Shown: positions 26,551-35,536, counted from the stretch's first letter. The stretch: DNA of 64,000 nucleotides from Dorea sp. AM10-31 (GCF_003435815.1 NZ_QTUV01000001.1:386581-450580), one strand, 5' to 3'. The notes: generated by a model not told the origin, from the letters alone. A program made the numbers and translations.

Positions 26551-27021
26551 CATATAAGTAAAGAATAAAAATGCAATCTGCCGGACGACGGCAAAAGAAA
26601 AAAAGCCGTCGTGGAGCAGACATATTTTCATGCGCGTATGAAACGGCGACTTTGATTTTCAGAGCCGCCGTTTCTTTGCGTTTACAGAAACCTATGACGA
26701 CTTGCAGGGACACGGTAGCCGATTGGAGGTTGATTTACCGTGTCTGTTTTGGTTATTCATAGTGTACATGAGTTACATCAATTAAAAAAAGCGTAGCTCC
26801 CTCTCCGGGTAATTTCGACTATAAATACGAACTGACAATTCAATATACTGGCTTTTTTATTTCCTATGCGTTTACTTGCGTTCTGCGAGCAGACGCATTT
26901 TGTCTTTTTTATAACATAAAGAATTTTTTTGATTCTGCAACAAATCACACCCTGCTGTACAGATATGGTGCGGAAAGAGGGATACATACTTTTCACTTCA
27001 TAACGGAAAGGGGGTGTGATT
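26551..27021. other. Intergenic stretch with three hairpins
   Basis: Three perfect stems: ACGACGGC/GCCGTCGT (26585-26612), AAACGGCG/CGCCGTTT (26641-26673) and GACACGGTA/TACCGTGTC (26709-26744). The rest, up to the sigma-like gene, is AT-rich with no supported gene. Tn916-type elements carry similar structured leaders here. Confidence 0.5.
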
Positions 27022-27453
27022 GTGAAACCGTCAGACTTCCAAAAGACGATACAGTGTCAGTTCGACTGTAAGCTCAAAAAAGTTGTGAAAGGAATTGTCC
27101 GTAATTACCGCAAGGAATTAGCCAGACGACAGGCAAAGGAAGTATCCTTTTGTGAACTTCCAGAGATTGTTGTTGAAAAATTGATTGTATGGGACGATTA
27201 CGAAAGTGAATATACAACGTTCGATGTGTGCGGTACAGAAATCCGTGTACTTGATGAAGAACTTGCAGAAGCACTGAAACAGTTGCCGGAGCAGAGCCGG
27301 AACATTGTATTGATGTTTTTCTTCTTGGATATGAGTGATTCGGAGATAGGCGAAAAGCTGAACATCAACCGAAGTACATCATACAGGCACAGAAGAAATT
27401 CACTTGAAGAAATCAGAAAACAATTAAAGGAGAAAAAACAAGATGAAGAATAA
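27022..27453 (+). CDS. Tn916 Orf7-type sigma-70-like regulator
   Basis: 143 aa from the GTG at 27022 (MKPSDFQKTIQCQFD), 7 nt after AAGGGGG. The C-terminal half has a sigma region 4 HTH (LKQLPEQSRNIVLMFFFLDMSDSEIGEKLNINRSTSYRHRR is split by helices as in Orf7). In Tn916, Orf7 and Orf8 control element transcription and excision. It overlaps the next gene by 11 nt. Confidence 0.85.
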   Translation: MKPSDFQKTIQCQFDCKLKKVVKGIVRNYRKELARRQAKEVSFCELPEIVVEKLIVWDDYESEYTTFDVCGTEIRVLDEELAEALKQLPEQSRNIVLMFFFLDMSDSEIGEKLNINRSTSYRHRRNSLEEIRKQLKEKKQDEE

Positions 27454-27682
27454 GCAACATACACTTCCATCTTTCTACCTCATATCATCAGCCGTAGACG
27501 GTAACGGAAACGCCATAGTGAAGCTGTTGCTGTTCTATGAAGCGTACATATCAAAATGCTGTTTACGCCCATTCTACGATGAATACGGCAACGTATACAT
27601 TGTGATTGATATGGAATTAAAGGGACGTATCAGAGAAGCCCTTTTGAAAATGATATGTGAATTTGAAATAGACGAACATTAA
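27443..27682 (+). CDS. Tn916 Orf8-type small regulator
   Basis: 79 aa. PSFYLISSAVDGNGNAIVKL and YFLRP-like text match the Orf8 helix-turn-helix family that follows orf7 in Tn916-like elements. The start follows AAAGGAG inside the end of the sigma-like gene, so the two are coupled. Confidence 0.8.
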   Translation: MKNKQHTLPSFYLISSAVDGNGNAIVKLLLFYEAYISKCCLRPFYDEYGNVYIVIDMELKGRIREALLKMICEFEIDEH

Positions 27683-27692
27683 GTAATATTTG

Positions 27693-27739
27693 AGCGGAGC
27701 ATGATTTAACAAACTCCCCTCTTTCCTGTTCCGCTTTTT
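27693..27739 (+). terminator. Possible terminator after orf8
   Basis: AGCGGAgCA pairs with TGtTCCGCT across a wide loop, followed by TTTTTC. Confidence 0.4.
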
Positions 27740-28176
27740 CTTATCATTCTGTATCAGTCCATTTGTAAAAATGAATTGATACAGGCTGACAAGAGCCTAA
27801 CAGTTCTTTGACAAGTGAATAAAGCAGTCAGATACGTTTGTGCTTGCAGTGAGCCATCAGAGGTTGTACGCCGTGACTTTTCCAATCGGGAGATAGCGAT
27901 TCATGCAATGATCTGGGAGTGACCGTTGGAAAAGTCGTTCTGCCATGACCTGCAACACAGGATAATGATACACCCGTATGACACGGTTCAGCCCACAGGA
28001 ATGGGAATGGTTGAGATACCAGCGGAGCTTGCCGAAGCCGTCTGATTGCTTGTAAAACTATCTAACAACGATTTTGCAAGAAAAAATCATCTTAATAGAG
28101 CTTTTTTGTTCATCATTTGATATACTGATAGACAAGATATTGAGATTTCCTTATCTGGTCTATGGAAAGGAGGATT
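27740..28176. other. Structured or decayed interval between orf8 and DUF3173
   Basis: A long stem, GACTTTTCCAA (27875-27885) with TTGGAAAAGTC (27926-27936), encloses a 40-nt loop. One + frame reads VRRDFSNREIAIHAMIWE, a stop, then PLEKSFCHDLQHRIMIHP and VQPTGMGMVEIPAELAEAV to a second stop at 28048, protein-like but broken. Either a relic gene or a structured RNA; not resolved. Confidence 0.4.
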
Positions 28177-28371
28177 ATGATTACCGTAACAAAAAAAGAC
28201 CTCATAGCACTAGGTTATGGAACTTCTTTCTCGGCAGACATCATAAGAAAAGCAAAAAAACTTATGATTGAAAAAGGGCATACTTATTACCAATCCCGTA
28301 AATTGGACAGAGTACCCAAAGAAGCCGTGGAAGAATTATTAGGGATTACATTATCAGACACAAACGATTGA
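28177..28371 (+). CDS. DUF3173 protein, excisionase-like
   Basis: 64 aa from the ATG at 28177, with AAAGGAGG upstream (a longer frame from 28162 lacks this). MITVTKKDLIALGYGTSFSA is the DUF3173 signature; the rest (KKLMIEKGHTYYQSRKLDRVPKEAVEELLG) is HTH-like. These proteins lie directly before tyrosine integrases of Gram-positive ICEs and probably act in excision. The integrase starts 35 bp downstream. Confidence 0.85.
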   Translation: MITVTKKDLIALGYGTSFSADIIRKAKKLMIEKGHTYYQSRKLDRVPKEAVEELLGITLSDTND

Positions 28372-28406
28372 TTGTACTTCTTGCATATCATGTAAGGAGT
28401 GAAATT

Positions 28407-29597
28407 ATGGCAAAAGACCCTATTAAGAAAGCAGATAACGGAACTTATTATTTCAGAGCTAATTTAGGCTACAATCCCATTACCGGAAAACAGATACAGA
28501 AATACCGAAGTGGATTCAGAACGAAAAAAGAAGCAAAGGAAGAATATTCAAAACTGGTGTTAGCTTCTACCGAAGAATTAACAACAAAAAAAGATGGCGT
28601 TTCTTTTCAGCAATTTATAGAAGAAACCTACCTGCCATGGTATAAAACACAGGTAAAAGAAAGCACTTATCTTAATCGTGCTACTACCATCAAGAAACAT
28701 TTTTCCTATTTCTACAAAATGGAAACAAACGAAATCGAACCTATCCATGTTCAAAACTGGCAGTTGAAACTTGCAAAAGATTTTAGTCCTAATTACATCC
28801 GTATTGTACAGGGAATGCTTTCCATTGCATTTGACAGAGCGATCGTGCTTGGGATTGCAAAGAAAAACCCCTCTCGAATGATAGGAAATATCAAAAGCAA
28901 GAAAACCAAAGTTGATTTCTGGACATTAGAAGAATTTCAAAAGGTTATTTCCTTACTCTGTAAGAAAGACTATTATGAACATTATCTGTTTATATCGTTC
29001 TGGTTATTATTTATGACTGGTATGCGAATTGGCGAAGCGTCAGCATTACATTGGTCAGACATAGATTTTGAAACAGGCTTGCTTAGCATTACCAAAACAT
29101 TATATTACCGAACAATGACGGACTATAAATTCGTTGAGCCGAAAACACAGGCAAGTATCCGTACTTTTTATATTGATTCAGATACACTCAATGAGCTAAA
29201 GGCTTGGCAAAGTGTTCAACAACAGGTTCTTCCCGATTGTCCACTTGTACTAAGTTATAACGGAACTCCAACCAGTAAAACAACTCTTCCCAGAGCTTTG
29301 GAAAAGTTGTCAAATTTAGCAGGTGTTCATCGTATTAAAATTCATGCCTTGCGACATTCACACGCTTCATTGCTTATCAGCATGGGCGAAAATCCTTTAC
29401 TTATTAAGGAACGTTTAGGACATGAAAAAATACAGACAACACTCGGCACTTATGGTCATCTGTATCCAAATACGAATCTTGAAGTTGCTAAAAAACTGAC
29501 TGGAATATTACAAGTACAATCTGCTACTGAAAGCATTGCTAATTATACCAGCAATCAACATACAGCAATCTATCACAGAACAGTTGAAGAAAAATAA
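28407..29597 (+). CDS. int: Tyrosine integrase of the Tn916-like element
   Basis: 396 aa from the ATG at 28407 after AAGGAGTG. An N-terminal AP2-like arm-binding part (ADNGTYYFRANLGYNPITGK), a SAM-like core-binding domain (VSFQQFIEETYLPWY), and a catalytic domain with Arg in MTGMRIGEA, HALRHSH, GHEK, and Tyr in TTLGTYGHLYP. Paired ATGCAAT motifs at 29600-29620 and the att core at 29674 follow directly, as expected for an integrase at the end of its element. It looks intact. Confidence 0.92.
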   Translation: MAKDPIKKADNGTYYFRANLGYNPITGKQIQKYRSGFRTKKEAKEEYSKLVLASTEELTTKKDGVSFQQFIEETYLPWYKTQVKESTYLNRATTIKKHFSYFYKMETNEIEPIHVQNWQLKLAKDFSPNYIRIVQGMLSIAFDRAIVLGIAKKNPSRMIGNIKSKKTKVDFWTLEEFQKVISLLCKKDYYEHYLFISFWLLFMTGMRIGEASALHWSDIDFETGLLSITKTLYYRTMTDYKFVEPKTQASIRTFYIDSDTLNELKAWQSVQQQVLPDCPLVLSYNGTPTSKTTLPRALEKLSNLAGVHRIKIHALRHSHASLLISMGENPLLIKERLGHEKIQTTLGTYGHLYPNTNLEVAKKLTGILQVQSATESIANYTSNQHTAIYHRTVEEK

Positions 29598-29902
29598 TGC
29601 AATGAAAATGCAATCCTATAAAGGAAAAGCTGTAAAACCCTTGTAAACAAAGGCTTTACAGCTTAGCTCCAACTATTCAAACTCTACAAAGACTAACGCT
29701 TTTTGTTTAGGAATTATTCTCTGTAATGTTTCTCGTTCTTTTGATTATTTGATATATCCATATTATCCTGCCTATACGAGCTAATGTTATCATTTTGTTA
29801 TCGGCATTGATAACACCTACTCGATAACTGTGGATAATAACTATATGTAGCATGTCAAATTATAAGCTATTTTGCTTAGAGATTCAACACAAAACTGAAA
29901 TT
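29598..29902. other. Element junction: arm-like repeats and att region
   Basis: Contains ATGCAATGAAAATGCAAT (29600-29620), a small AAAGCC/GGCTTT hairpin-like stretch (~29635-29660), the att core, and TGTTATCATTTTGTTATC (~29788), which recurs as TGTTATCAATTTGTTATC at ~38327 near the other end of the neighbouring element. No gene seen. Confidence 0.5.
29674..29684. repeat. att core, site C
   Basis: TATTCAAACTC, exactly repeated in direct orientation at 38404-38414. The two copies bracket the 8.7-kb mobilizable element carrying lnu-like, ABC-F, mob, rep and int genes. Confidence 0.6.
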
Positions 29903-30400
29903 TTACTTTTCCTTATATTCATCTGGTATTGCTATTTGAAATGTTTCACACAACAGCATCACATCATGCACATCATTTTTATCGTGTTCATATCCCAAAT
30001 GAAGCATTACCTGACTCAATGGTTCAATACAAGAAACAGTTATATCTCCAACTTTTCCAATACCGGAAAAAGTTTTTGATGGAAATATATCTCCCTCATA
30101 AACAATTCCGTCATCTGTAAATTCAAAACAATGTAAATCAATGATTCTTTGTTTATCATCTTTCCAGACAGTATGACCATCCGTTGTATAATCAGTATTT
30201 ACTTCCTCAAATCCATGCTGCTTAATCACATAAATATAATCATGATAATGTTTCAGTTCAACAAACAAATCAATATCATTGTGTATTCTTGATTCTCTTT
30301 TAAGAAGTGCATCAACACCCCATCCGCCATCTAAATATACTTTAATTTCGTTTTGCAAAGCATATTTTATAATTTCACATGCATCTTCTGTACGTACCAT
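29903..30400 (-). CDS. Lincosamide nucleotidyltransferase-like enzyme
   Basis: 165 aa, the length of LnuC/LnuP-type enzymes. The nucleotidyltransferase core reads VYLDGGWGVDALL then RIHNDIDLFVE with the metal-binding Asp pair; a later CFEFTDDGIVYEG strand is typical. Such enzymes adenylylate lincosamides; relatives act on aminoglycosides, so the substrate is inferred. The start follows GGAGGATAG. It lies 84 bp downstream of the ABC-F gene on the same strand, so the attenuated promoter at 32.3 kb probably serves both. Confidence 0.8.
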   Translation of the reverse strand: MVRTEDACEIIKYALQNEIKVYLDGGWGVDALLKRESRIHNDIDLFVELKHYHDYIYVIKQHGFEEVNTDYTTDGHTVWKDDKQRIIDLHCFEFTDDGIVYEGDIFPSKTFSGIGKVGDITVSCIEPLSQVMLHLGYEHDKNDVHDVMLLCETFQIAIPDEYKEK

Positions 30401-30484
30401 AATCTATCCTCCAAATTCAAATCTTTGTATGCTTTCCAACTCACTAAAAGCCTGAAATTTGTCAGTCTTTCATCCTTTTTGTTA

Positions 30485-32029
30485 TCAATCACCAATTAGC
30501 TGTAATCCATTAGGATTTAGCTGATATATTTTATCGCACACCTCTTCAATATACTTTCTATCGTGAGAAATGCTAATGACAGCCCCCGGAAATTCTCGGA
30601 GCATTTTTCTTATTACCGGACCGGACAATGGTGAAAAATTTCTTGTCGGTTCATCCAGAATAAGAACATTTGCACCACTTAAGCTCATCCTCAAGAGAAG
30701 CACTTTCGCCTTTTGTCCGCCTGATAACTCCCGAATCGGATGCTCCATTTCATCTGGTGTGTATTTAAGTGAACCAAGGTATGTTCTAATTCTTGTACGC
30801 TCTTCTTTATCTCCTGTTTTATCAAGGTAATCAACCGGTGTAACATCCAAATCCAGCAGGTCTTCATAAGTTTGAGGCATATATTCTGCTTTAATGTCAT
30901 TCCGATTTAGGAGTTCTTCCGCTATCTTTTTTAGAAGAGTCGTTTTTCCTGCCCCGTTGGCTCCTATCATACAGATTTTTTCTGAACCTTTTATTTTTAA
31001 ATGAATTCCTTCTGCTAAAATTCTTTTGCCATCCGGAGTCACAAGCTTTGAAAGTTCATATTCTATGACCGTTTTTCCTGCGGGAATGTGTGAGTTTTCA
31101 TCCCCTAATTTGACAAAGATTGCTTCTTCCTGTTCCGGCATCTGAGTCATATTTTCATCTTCTTTTTCAAATCTTCGTTCCATTGCCTTAACCGTATGCA
31201 TTTTGTCCTTTAAGTTTTTGGCAACAGACGGTGCTTGTCTGGTACAACTTCTTAATGCACCTTGTACACTCTGCATAACTCTTTGATATTTTTCATCGCG
31301 AATCTTTTTCTCCCTACGGTCACTCAGTGCCCGCTGTTTTTGGATTTCAAATTTATGAAGCCGTTCTTCCACATAGCGTCTATAGGGAAGCTTTGCCACG
31401 GTATATCTCGCCTTTGTTTTTCGTATAATCTGCTCGATATGTATCACCATGTTGGCAGTACGCTCTATCAGCGTTTCATCGTGTGAAATAAAAAGCACAA
31501 TGTGCTTCCAGTCATTTATGATTTTTTCCAGTAATGTAAGCGTCGCAATGTCGATGTCATTGGAAGGTTCGTCCAACAACAGCACAGAAACATCGCGAAT
31601 GAAAAGCCTCATAAGTTGTGTCTTGACTTTTTCGCCTCCTGAAAGACTACCCATTGTCTGGTTACTGTAGAAAAAATCATTTTTCATTCCAAATTTTCCC
31701 GCAATAACAGACAATTCTTTAGGCGTTTTCTCCCAGAATATTTCCTCTTCAGAAAAATATTCGTATATTGTTTTTTCCTTATCTTCATCGAGCATCTCCT
31801 GCGGAAGATAACCAAGACGTTCGTGTCCCATTATCCTTTCCCCATCTGCTTCTATATAGTTTTCTACAAGCGACGGATTGTATATCCACTTCATTAATGT
31901 CGATTTCCCATTTCCCTCTTCTCCAATAATAACTGCCTTATCTCCATCATTTAGCACAAGGTTGAAATCATTAAGAATTATTCTCAGGTCTTTTTTATGT
32001 GTTAAATTTAATTTTTTTATCTGCAACAT
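30485..32029 (-). CDS. ABC-F ribosome-protection protein (antibiotic resistance type)
   Basis: 514 aa from the ATG at 32029 (AAAGGAG upstream). No membrane helices. Two ABC domains: Walker A GEEGNGKST and GANGAGKTT, signatures LSGGEKVK and LSGGQKAK, Walker B LLLDEPSND and LILDEPTRN, H-loops SHDE and SHDR. A ~90-residue basic interdomain linker (RRYVEERLHKFEIQKQRAL) is the part that reaches the peptidyl-transferase centre in ABC-F proteins. Members displace macrolides, lincosamides, pleuromutilins or phenicols. Pairing with an Lnu-like enzyme suggests lincosamide/pleuromutilin-type resistance. The second Walker B has ARG-ASN after Thr, a mild variant. Confidence 0.88.
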   Translation of the reverse strand: MLQIKKLNLTHKKDLRIILNDFNLVLNDGDKAVIIGEEGNGKSTLMKWIYNPSLVENYIEADGERIMGHERLGYLPQEMLDEDKEKTIYEYFSEEEIFWEKTPKELSVIAGKFGMKNDFFYSNQTMGSLSGGEKVKTQLMRLFIRDVSVLLLDEPSNDIDIATLTLLEKIINDWKHIVLFISHDETLIERTANMVIHIEQIIRKTKARYTVAKLPYRRYVEERLHKFEIQKQRALSDRREKKIRDEKYQRVMQSVQGALRSCTRQAPSVAKNLKDKMHTVKAMERRFEKEDENMTQMPEQEEAIFVKLGDENSHIPAGKTVIEYELSKLVTPDGKRILAEGIHLKIKGSEKICMIGANGAGKTTLLKKIAEELLNRNDIKAEYMPQTYEDLLDLDVTPVDYLDKTGDKEERTRIRTYLGSLKYTPDEMEHPIRELSGGQKAKVLLLRMSLSGANVLILDEPTRNFSPLSGPVIRKMLREFPGAVISISHDRKYIEEVCDKIYQLNPNGLQLIGD

Positions 32030-32078
32030 TAAAGTTTCTCCTTTTCGAAGTCTGAGCCAATTATTATTTTGAACACAC

Positions 32079-32117
32079 AAAAACGAGTCTTTTTTGCATA
32101 CGCAAAAATAGACTCGC
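32079..32117 (-). promoter_or_regulatory. Transcription attenuator before the ABC-F gene
   Basis: On the minus strand GCGAGTC (32117-32111) pairs with GACTCG (32089-32084) around an A/T-rich loop, followed by TTTTTG. It lies ~200 nt into a long leader. Ribosome stalling on drug would be expected to block this terminator, as for other ABC-F genes. A 4-codon frame MINR (32264-32250) is a possible leader peptide, but its ribosome site is too close to be convincing. Confidence 0.75.
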
Positions 32118-32308
32118 TAAATAGACCCTTATTTCTTTTCCAAAAGGAAAACAAAGGAAATGCCTCTTGCGATAATCCAACTTAAGCGTACACAAAACAA
32201 ACCTATTCTCTACAGGCTCAATAACTATATGTGTCTTACTTAAATCAAATTATCTATTAATCATTTCCTCACCTTACACAAAATGTGCCTTTCTTTCTTC
32301 TAATGGCA

Positions 32309-32337
32309 ATACTATCATACTGTATTTTTTTTGTCAA
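32309..32337 (-). promoter_or_regulatory. Promoter of the ABC-F/lnu operon
   Basis: Minus strand TTGACA (32337-32332), 17-bp spacer, TAGTAT (32314-32309). It gives a leader of ~270 nt before the ABC-F start. Bases 32338-32482 upstream hold no gene. Confidence 0.85.
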
Positions 32338-32482
32338 TACATTTCACCTTATGGAAGTGCAAATTAAAATTTTCACTTCCTAATTATACATCCAACCATT
32401 ACGAAATTCAATCTTTCACAACCTCTTTACAACCACAACCACAGCACTCCAGCAAACGCAGGAGCACCATACCGTAAAACGC

Positions 32483-32860
32483 TTATGTGTAAATCAACTC
32501 CGTTCCTACAACTTCCCTCACACAAGCCTGAATATTATTCATTCTTCCAATCCATTCGTAGGGATTATCTTTCTTTAATTGTTCCGTCACATCTTGTCTG
32601 TCGGCATATTCCTTTACCAGTCGAAGAAACATATCCTCTGCTTGCTTATCGACTTCTGCAAGATAACTATGCAGCTTTCCGCTTGTCAGCAGGTTCATAT
32701 ATAACACTTTATAGTGTTCCTTTAAATGCCTTGCATGTCGTTTCCCCCATAAACCAATCGGCTCTATTTCTTCTTCGGCTGGTACTGTGATGTTCGGCAA
32801 TAAATAATCACCCACCTGTCTATAAGTTCCGCCCATTTCTTCAAAAATTGTCTTTGTCAT
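32483..32860 (-). CDS. tnpV: TnpV, transposon-encoded protein
   Basis: 125 aa. GGTYRQVGDYLLPNI, IGLWGKRHARHLKEHYK, LLTSGKLHSYLAEVD and a C-terminal MNNIQACVREVV match the TnpV family of Tn4451/Tn4453-type elements; function is unknown. It is 26 bp downstream of the relaxase gene and co-directional. A truncated copy lies at 24666-24946. Confidence 0.85.
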   Translation of the reverse strand: MTKTIFEEMGGTYRQVGDYLLPNITVPAEEEIEPIGLWGKRHARHLKEHYKVLYMNLLTSGKLHSYLAEVDKQAEDMFLRLVKEYADRQDVTEQLKKDNPYEWIGRMNNIQACVREVVGTELIYT

Positions 32861-32886
32861 TTTCCTTTTCCTCCTGTGATTTTTGT

Positions 32887-34047
32887 CTATCGTGATCGTG
32901 TATTATCACGCTTGCGACCTTTAACTGTTCTTGCCTGCTCCAACAAATCATCTATCTGTTTGCGACCAAAAACCTTACGGAGCAGGCTGTAATCTTTATT
33001 TTCTGCTTTTAGGATTTTGTTTTCTTCGGTCAATCTTTCATTGACTTTCTCCAAACGCTGATTGGTGCGGTATAACTGTGCATTCGCTGTATTCAGCCTA
33101 TGATAGTTGTCCCACCCCTCAAAGCAGCGGGCAAGCACCGTTTTGACAAGTTGCTTCAATTTCCTTACAACCGGCTCTGCCATTTTGGTTTTATATGCCT
33201 TTGCAGTCATAAATTTCTCTGGTTCTGGCAACTGATATTTCGGTGCAGTATCAAGCTCTATTTCAAGATTTGACAGCTCGTCTTTTGCCTTATCATAGTT
33301 CAATACTCGTTCCGACAACACATCAAATTCAATCTGTTTCTGCTCGATTTTCGCACCTAATGCCGCCACTTCTTTTTCTCTTTCCTGCTTTTTATAATCC
33401 AAAACAGAAAGATGTTTTTCGTGTGTGCCTAAATGTTCCCACTCAATCCCATAACGTTCCATCACCGCCGCAAGCTGTTCTTTTTCGGACTGTATCCATT
33501 GCGACCACTCCGTATCGCCACGACTGCCGCCCTTAAAACCTTGCGTTGCAAGAGCCTGCTTTAGTGACACTCTTGTATCAAGTCCACGCTTGCTGCCTGT
33601 GGTAAAAGGTACAAAATCTATGTGCAGATGTGGTGTAGCTTCATCCATATGCAGATGAGCCGAGAACACCCGAAGCTGTGGATTTCGCTCCTGAAAACCC
33701 TGATAGTATTCATCTAAAATCTGCTTTGCCAGTTCTCCGTTTTCCGTATCGGCGTTCATATTTCCCTTACCGCCCACCTGTAAAATGATTTCGTGGAACG
33801 GTTTTTCCTGCTTGGAACTTCGGATTTTTTCATAATAATCTTTTATCTTTCGGTCTGACCTTATCTGCTTGGCATTGTATCTTTCCAATGCTTCATCAAA
33901 CAATTCGTGATAAACTGTCTTTATATTTTCATTGCAGTAGTCGATATTGAGATGAGTACGAGTTCCGTCTACATTTTCTGCTCGGAACTTTCGGCTATTG
34001 TGATTGACCGAGCCTTTACCGACCATTGCACTTATCGTTCTCTGCAT
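32887..34047 (-). CDS. mobV: MobV-family relaxase (Mob/Pre)
   Basis: 386 aa from the ATG at 34047 (MQRTISAMVGKG), with GGGAG 9 nt upstream. Mob/Pre signature: N-terminal NHNSRKFRAENVDGTRTHLN and metal motif AHLHMDEATPHLHIDFVP (HxDExxPHxH). The C-terminal half is a long coiled coil (EKVNERLTEENKILKAEN). It nicks oriT and pilots the strand through a helper conjugation machine such as the ICE T4SS at 44-60 kb. The IR-rich stretch directly upstream is the likely oriT. Confidence 0.92.
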   Translation of the reverse strand: MQRTISAMVGKGSVNHNSRKFRAENVDGTRTHLNIDYCNENIKTVYHELFDEALERYNAKQIRSDRKIKDYYEKIRSSKQEKPFHEIILQVGGKGNMNADTENGELAKQILDEYYQGFQERNPQLRVFSAHLHMDEATPHLHIDFVPFTTGSKRGLDTRVSLKQALATQGFKGGSRGDTEWSQWIQSEKEQLAAVMERYGIEWEHLGTHEKHLSVLDYKKQEREKEVAALGAKIEQKQIEFDVLSERVLNYDKAKDELSNLEIELDTAPKYQLPEPEKFMTAKAYKTKMAEPVVRKLKQLVKTVLARCFEGWDNYHRLNTANAQLYRTNQRLEKVNERLTEENKILKAENKDYSLLRKVFGRKQIDDLLEQARTVKGRKRDNTRSR

Positions 34048-34062
34048 TTTTTCATCTCCCAT

Positions 34063-34301
34063 CTGTAAATTTCAACATTCTCAGGTTTTGTTACTTTTGT
34101 CAAAAGTAACGCAAAAGCACTTTTGACGGGTACACCCATCAAAAATGCGACCTGTAAACAGGTTTTGCGTTCTCCGAAGGCTCTCCGAGGGGTGAGCGTG
34201 TGCCGGTGGCACACACGCCTGCGAACCGACCGAGCCAGCAGGCGAGACCAAAGAGCCGCCTTTGAAAAGGCACTCTCTGCACACTCCCCTAAACTTTATC
34301 C
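34063..34301. other. Candidate oriT region
   Basis: Directly upstream of the relaxase: GTTACTTTTG-T-CAAAAGTAAC (34090-34110, perfect 10-bp arms), CAAAAG-CA-CTTTTG (34112-34125), CCTGTAAACAGG (34151-34162) and GTGTGCC-GGT-GGCACAC (34198-34214). MobV oriTs are small inverted repeats next to mob. No gene here. Confidence 0.55.
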
Positions 34302-34376
34302 GGTGTCAAAGTGTGACGATGGTGACAATGTTTTTCACAGCGTGCTGCTCTCAAAAACATTGACACCTTTGACACC
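34302..34376. repeat. Nested inverted repeats, candidate replication origin
   Basis: GGTGTCAAAG (34302) pairs with CTTTGACACC (34367-34376), and inside it GGTGACAATGTTTTT (34321) pairs with AAAAACATTGACACC (34353-34367, one mismatch). It abuts the end of the RepA-like gene, so it may be oriV/oriT of the excised circle, or an elaborate terminator. Confidence 0.5.
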
Positions 34377-34381
34377 GTTTG

Positions 34382-35536
34382 TCACGCCGTCTGCTCGGTT
34401 TCTTTCCAAAGTGAAACCTTTCTTCCGTCGTGTGTGCGGCTGTTCTGATAACGGATACCGTAATCACGAAACAGCCTGCTTGCGTTGATACTGAGCCTTA
34501 AAGAAAGTACATTCGGCTTTATATCCACCGCAAGCCTTTCGCAAAGTTCCGAAGCAGTTCCTTCCCATCTGTCACTTTCCGAAAAGAGCGTATCCGCTAT
34601 CTTCTCAAGCAGAGGTTCGGGCGGTTCTTTCCACATCTCCGTTTCCGATTTTGCAAAGTTCCACACCAATCGCTCGCTGTCCCTTACAAGATGGATTTTC
34701 ATATCCTGCTGGTCTCTGCCAGCAACATCAAGTGTGGCATTGTTGGAAGTACGCTTGTCCTTACTGAGAACAAATGCACCGTCTGCCGCACCCATCAGAC
34801 CATTCGTGCCTGAAATCATATCGAATATATCTTCCGATTTTTGTTTGCGTGTATGATGAACAATAAGCATTGAAACCTTGTAACTGTCTGCCAACGCTTT
34901 CAGCCTTGCCACAACATCATAATCACTTGCGTAGCTGTAATCTGCTCCGCCTGCTTCACGCACACGCTTTAAGGTGTCTATGATAATCAAGCCTGTGTCT
35001 GGGTGTTCCCTCATAAACCCTCTTATCTGTTCTTCCAGTCCGCCATTGACCGTTTTACATTCCGTTGCGAAATACAGATTGCCTGTCTCCTTTGCACCGA
35101 ACATCTGAAACAATCGCTTCTGCAAACGTGGGTAATCATCTTCAAGGGCAAAATAAAGCACCGTTGCCTTACGCACCTTATACTCCCAAAGCGGTGTGCC
35201 TGTGCTGATATGATAGGCAAGCTGTGCCATCATAAAGCTCTTTCCCACTTTCGGGGAACCTACGAAAAGGTAAGTTCCCCTTTGGAGCAGACCGTCGATA
35301 AGTGGTGTCTGAACCTCAAACACCGTATCATACAGCGTTGTCATTGATACTGTTTTCAGATAGGAAGGGTCTAACTGTCTGAGTATTTCCCTTTGCATTT
35401 CTTCAAAAGATTGCTCGTACCCCTTGAAATCCGTATCCTGATTGACTATACTATTGTCAGTACATTTGGAAAGTGACTGTTCCGCATCTGTTGCCGCAGA
35501 TACATTTGGAATAGTCATTTCTTTTTTATTCTCCAT
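34382..35536 (-). CDS. RepA-like hexameric helicase (AAA_25)
   Basis: 384 aa from the ATG at 35536 (AAGGAG 9 nt upstream). Walker A FVGSPKVGKSFMM, Walker B GLIIIDTLKR, then MLIVHHTRK and SGTNGLMGAADGAFVLSK, as in RSF1010 RepA/DnaB-like helicases. A C-terminal winged-helix-like part follows (~300-384). It would support replication of the excised element. It overlaps mobC by 11 nt. Confidence 0.85.
   Translation of the reverse strand: MENKKEMTIPNVSAATDAEQSLSKCTDNSIVNQDTDFKGYEQSFEEMQREILRQLDPSYLKTVSMTTLYDTVFEVQTPLIDGLLQRGTYLFVGSPKVGKSFMMAQLAYHISTGTPLWEYKVRKATVLYFALEDDYPRLQKRLFQMFGAKETGNLYFATECKTVNGGLEEQIRGFMREHPDTGLIIIDTLKRVREAGGADYSYASDYDVVARLKALADSYKVSMLIVHHTRKQKSEDIFDMISGTNGLMGAADGAFVLSKDKRTSNNATLDVAGRDQQDMKIHLVRDSERLVWNFAKSETEMWKEPPEPLLEKIADTLFSESDRWEGTASELCERLAVDIKPNVLSLRLSINASRLFRDYGIRYQNSRTHDGRKVSLWKETEQTA

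Noticed and set aside
26571..26762. 63-codon frame after the truncated Orf21-like gene
   Set aside because: It overlaps three perfect hairpins, has no convincing start signal and has an odd composition.
34123..34488. 121-codon + strand frame over the mob-rep interval
   Set aside because: The region is full of inverted repeats and the frame runs antisense into the rep gene; it is better explained as oriT/ori sequence.
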